DNA of 64,000 bases from Gammaproteobacteria bacterium. Its GTDB lineage: Bacteria > Pseudomonadota > Gammaproteobacteria > Thiohalomonadales > Thiohalomonadaceae. Below the pieces are notes generated by a model. The model was given only the letters and a program-made list of their open reading frames with translations. It was not told the DNA's origin and made no database searches. The stretch is taken from the NCBI GenBank assembly GCA_003252455.1, contig QKED01000007.1, positions 1-64,000 on the forward strand, in the 5' to 3' direction. This document shows positions 63,147 through 64,000 of this stretch, one piece after another; positions within the stretch are counted from its first letter, which is position 1; every line of letters begins with the position of its first letter. The translations under genes and the position numbers were made by a program.

Positions 63147-64000
63147 CGCCCAAGCGCTGCCCGCGCAGCGCCTGCCGTTCACCTTCGCCAAGCGCTTCGG
63201 TGTGTTGGTCGCCGAACCGGGGGAGCGACCGCTGGTGGTCTACCGCCCCAACACCCCGAGTAGCGCCCTGAGCGAGGTGCGCCGACGCCTCGGTTGCCCG
63301 CTGCGCCTCGCGCGCATCGAGGCGAGCGCCTTCGACACCTTGCTCCAGCAGCACTACGAGTCGAGCAGCGGCGGCGCCATGCAGATGATGGACGACCTCG
63401 GCGGCGAGATGGACCTCGACGCCGTGGCCAGCTCCCTGGCCGAGCCCGAGGACCTGATGGAGTCCGAGGACGACGCGCCGATCATCCGCCTGATCAACGC
63501 CCTGCTCACCGAGGCGGTGCGTGAGAACGCCTCGGATATCCACATCGAGCCGTTCGAGAATCGCCTGGTGGTGCGCTTTCGCGTCGACGGGGTGATGCGC
63601 GAGGTGCTGCAGCCGCAGCGCGGCATCGCCCCGCTGCTGGTCTCGCGCATCAAGGTGATGGCCAAGCTCGACATCGCCGAGAAGCGCCTGCCGCAGGACG
63701 GGCGCATCTCCCTGCGCGTCGCCGGGCGCGCGGTGGACGTGCGCGTCTCGACCCTGCCTGCCGGTGGCGGAGAGCGCGTGGTACTGCGCCTGCTCGACAA
63801 GCAGGCGGGGCGCCTCGACCTCACCCAGCTCGGCATGGAGCGGCGCTCGCAGGAGCGCATGGACCGACTGATCCACGAGCCCCACGGCATCATCCTGGTC
63901 ACCGGCCCCACCGGCTCGGGCAAGACCACCACCCTCTACGCCTCGCTCACGCGCATCAACGACCAGAGCCGCAACATCATGACCGTGGAGGACCCCATCG
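63121..64000 (+). CDS. gspE: type II secretion system ATPase GspE, 3' end outside the window
   Basis: GspE is the cytoplasmic ATPase that powers pseudopilus assembly. The frame begins at a GTG at 63121 with GGAGAGA upstream, inside the gspD end, and is open to the window edge (293 codons). The N-terminal domain runs to about residue 115. The signature ASDIHIEPFENRLVVRFRVD follows, and Walker A is GPTGSGKTTT at 262-271. Visible sequence ends at MTVEDPI, the start of the Asp box. About 200 residues are missing. Confidence 0.95.
   Translation, partial: MSSSPPPSDAQALPAQRLPFTFAKRFGVLVAEPGERPLVVYRPNTPSSALSEVRRRLGCPLRLARIEASAFDTLLQQHYESSSGGAMQMMDDLGGEMDLDAVASSLAEPEDLMESEDDAPIIRLINALLTEAVRENASDIHIEPFENRLVVRFRVDGVMREVLQPQRGIAPLLVSRIKVMAKLDIAEKRLPQDGRISLRVAGRAVDVRVSTLPAGGGERVVLRLLDKQAGRLDLTQLGMERRSQERMDRLIHEPHGIILVTGPTGSGKTTTLYASLTRINDQSRNIMTVEDPI

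Overview
The window is GC-rich proteobacterial chromosome with short intergenic spaces. The order initiator tRNA-Met, rimP, nusA, infB, rbfA, truB, rpsO, pnp points to a gammaproteobacterium. A form II RuBisCO with CbbQ/CbbO activase genes, a proton-pumping complex I, several c-type cytochromes and a glutathione-dependent formaldehyde pathway suggest a chemolithoautotroph, possibly of the sulfur-oxidising Chromatiales type. That placement is inference; no rRNA or other decisive marker is present.

Layout. 1-4494: an unrecognised secreted protein with internal repeats, then formaldehyde oxidation genes (frmA, fghA) divergent from a TetR regulator with a palindrome in the shared promoter region. 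5152-9152: an exported sulfatase followed by an exported octahaem cytochrome with TPRs. 9317-12719: an SPFH protein overlapping an NAD-kinase-like gene, a 252-bp tandem duplication carrying repeat elements, and a DUF808 membrane protein. 13338-19304: metG divergent from apbC, then dcd, a double cytochrome c5, tRNA-Arg and a small exported protein. 19325-24864: cbbM-cbbQ-cbbO and an RsmC-like methyltransferase, all on the minus strand. 25455-40420: the complete fourteen-gene nuoA-N operon plus a DUF2818 gene. 40473-49365: tRNA-fMet and the transcription/translation cluster to pnp. 49449-54192: a small membrane protein, a REP-like array, a minus-strand operon of AAA-type ATPase, TPR protein and cysteine-peptidase-like lipoprotein, then a DUF3579 gene. 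54318-59891: gabD, mltF and the molybdenum cofactor genes moeA-mobB-mobA. 60019-64000: start of a type II secretion operon, gspC-gspD-gspE, with gspE cut by the window end.

How it fits together: complex I and the c-type cytochromes serve respiratory electron flow. RuBisCO fixes CO2, while CbbQ/CbbO probably remove inhibitory sugar phosphates from it. MoeA, MobA and MobB make the cofactor needed by molybdoenzymes. The least explained unit, and my best candidate for an undescribed system, is the ATPase/TPR/lipoprotein operon at 50346-53553. Its members are translationally coupled and resemble a STAND-type regulator split over two proteins. The SPFH/NAD-kinase-like pair at 9317-11291 is second.
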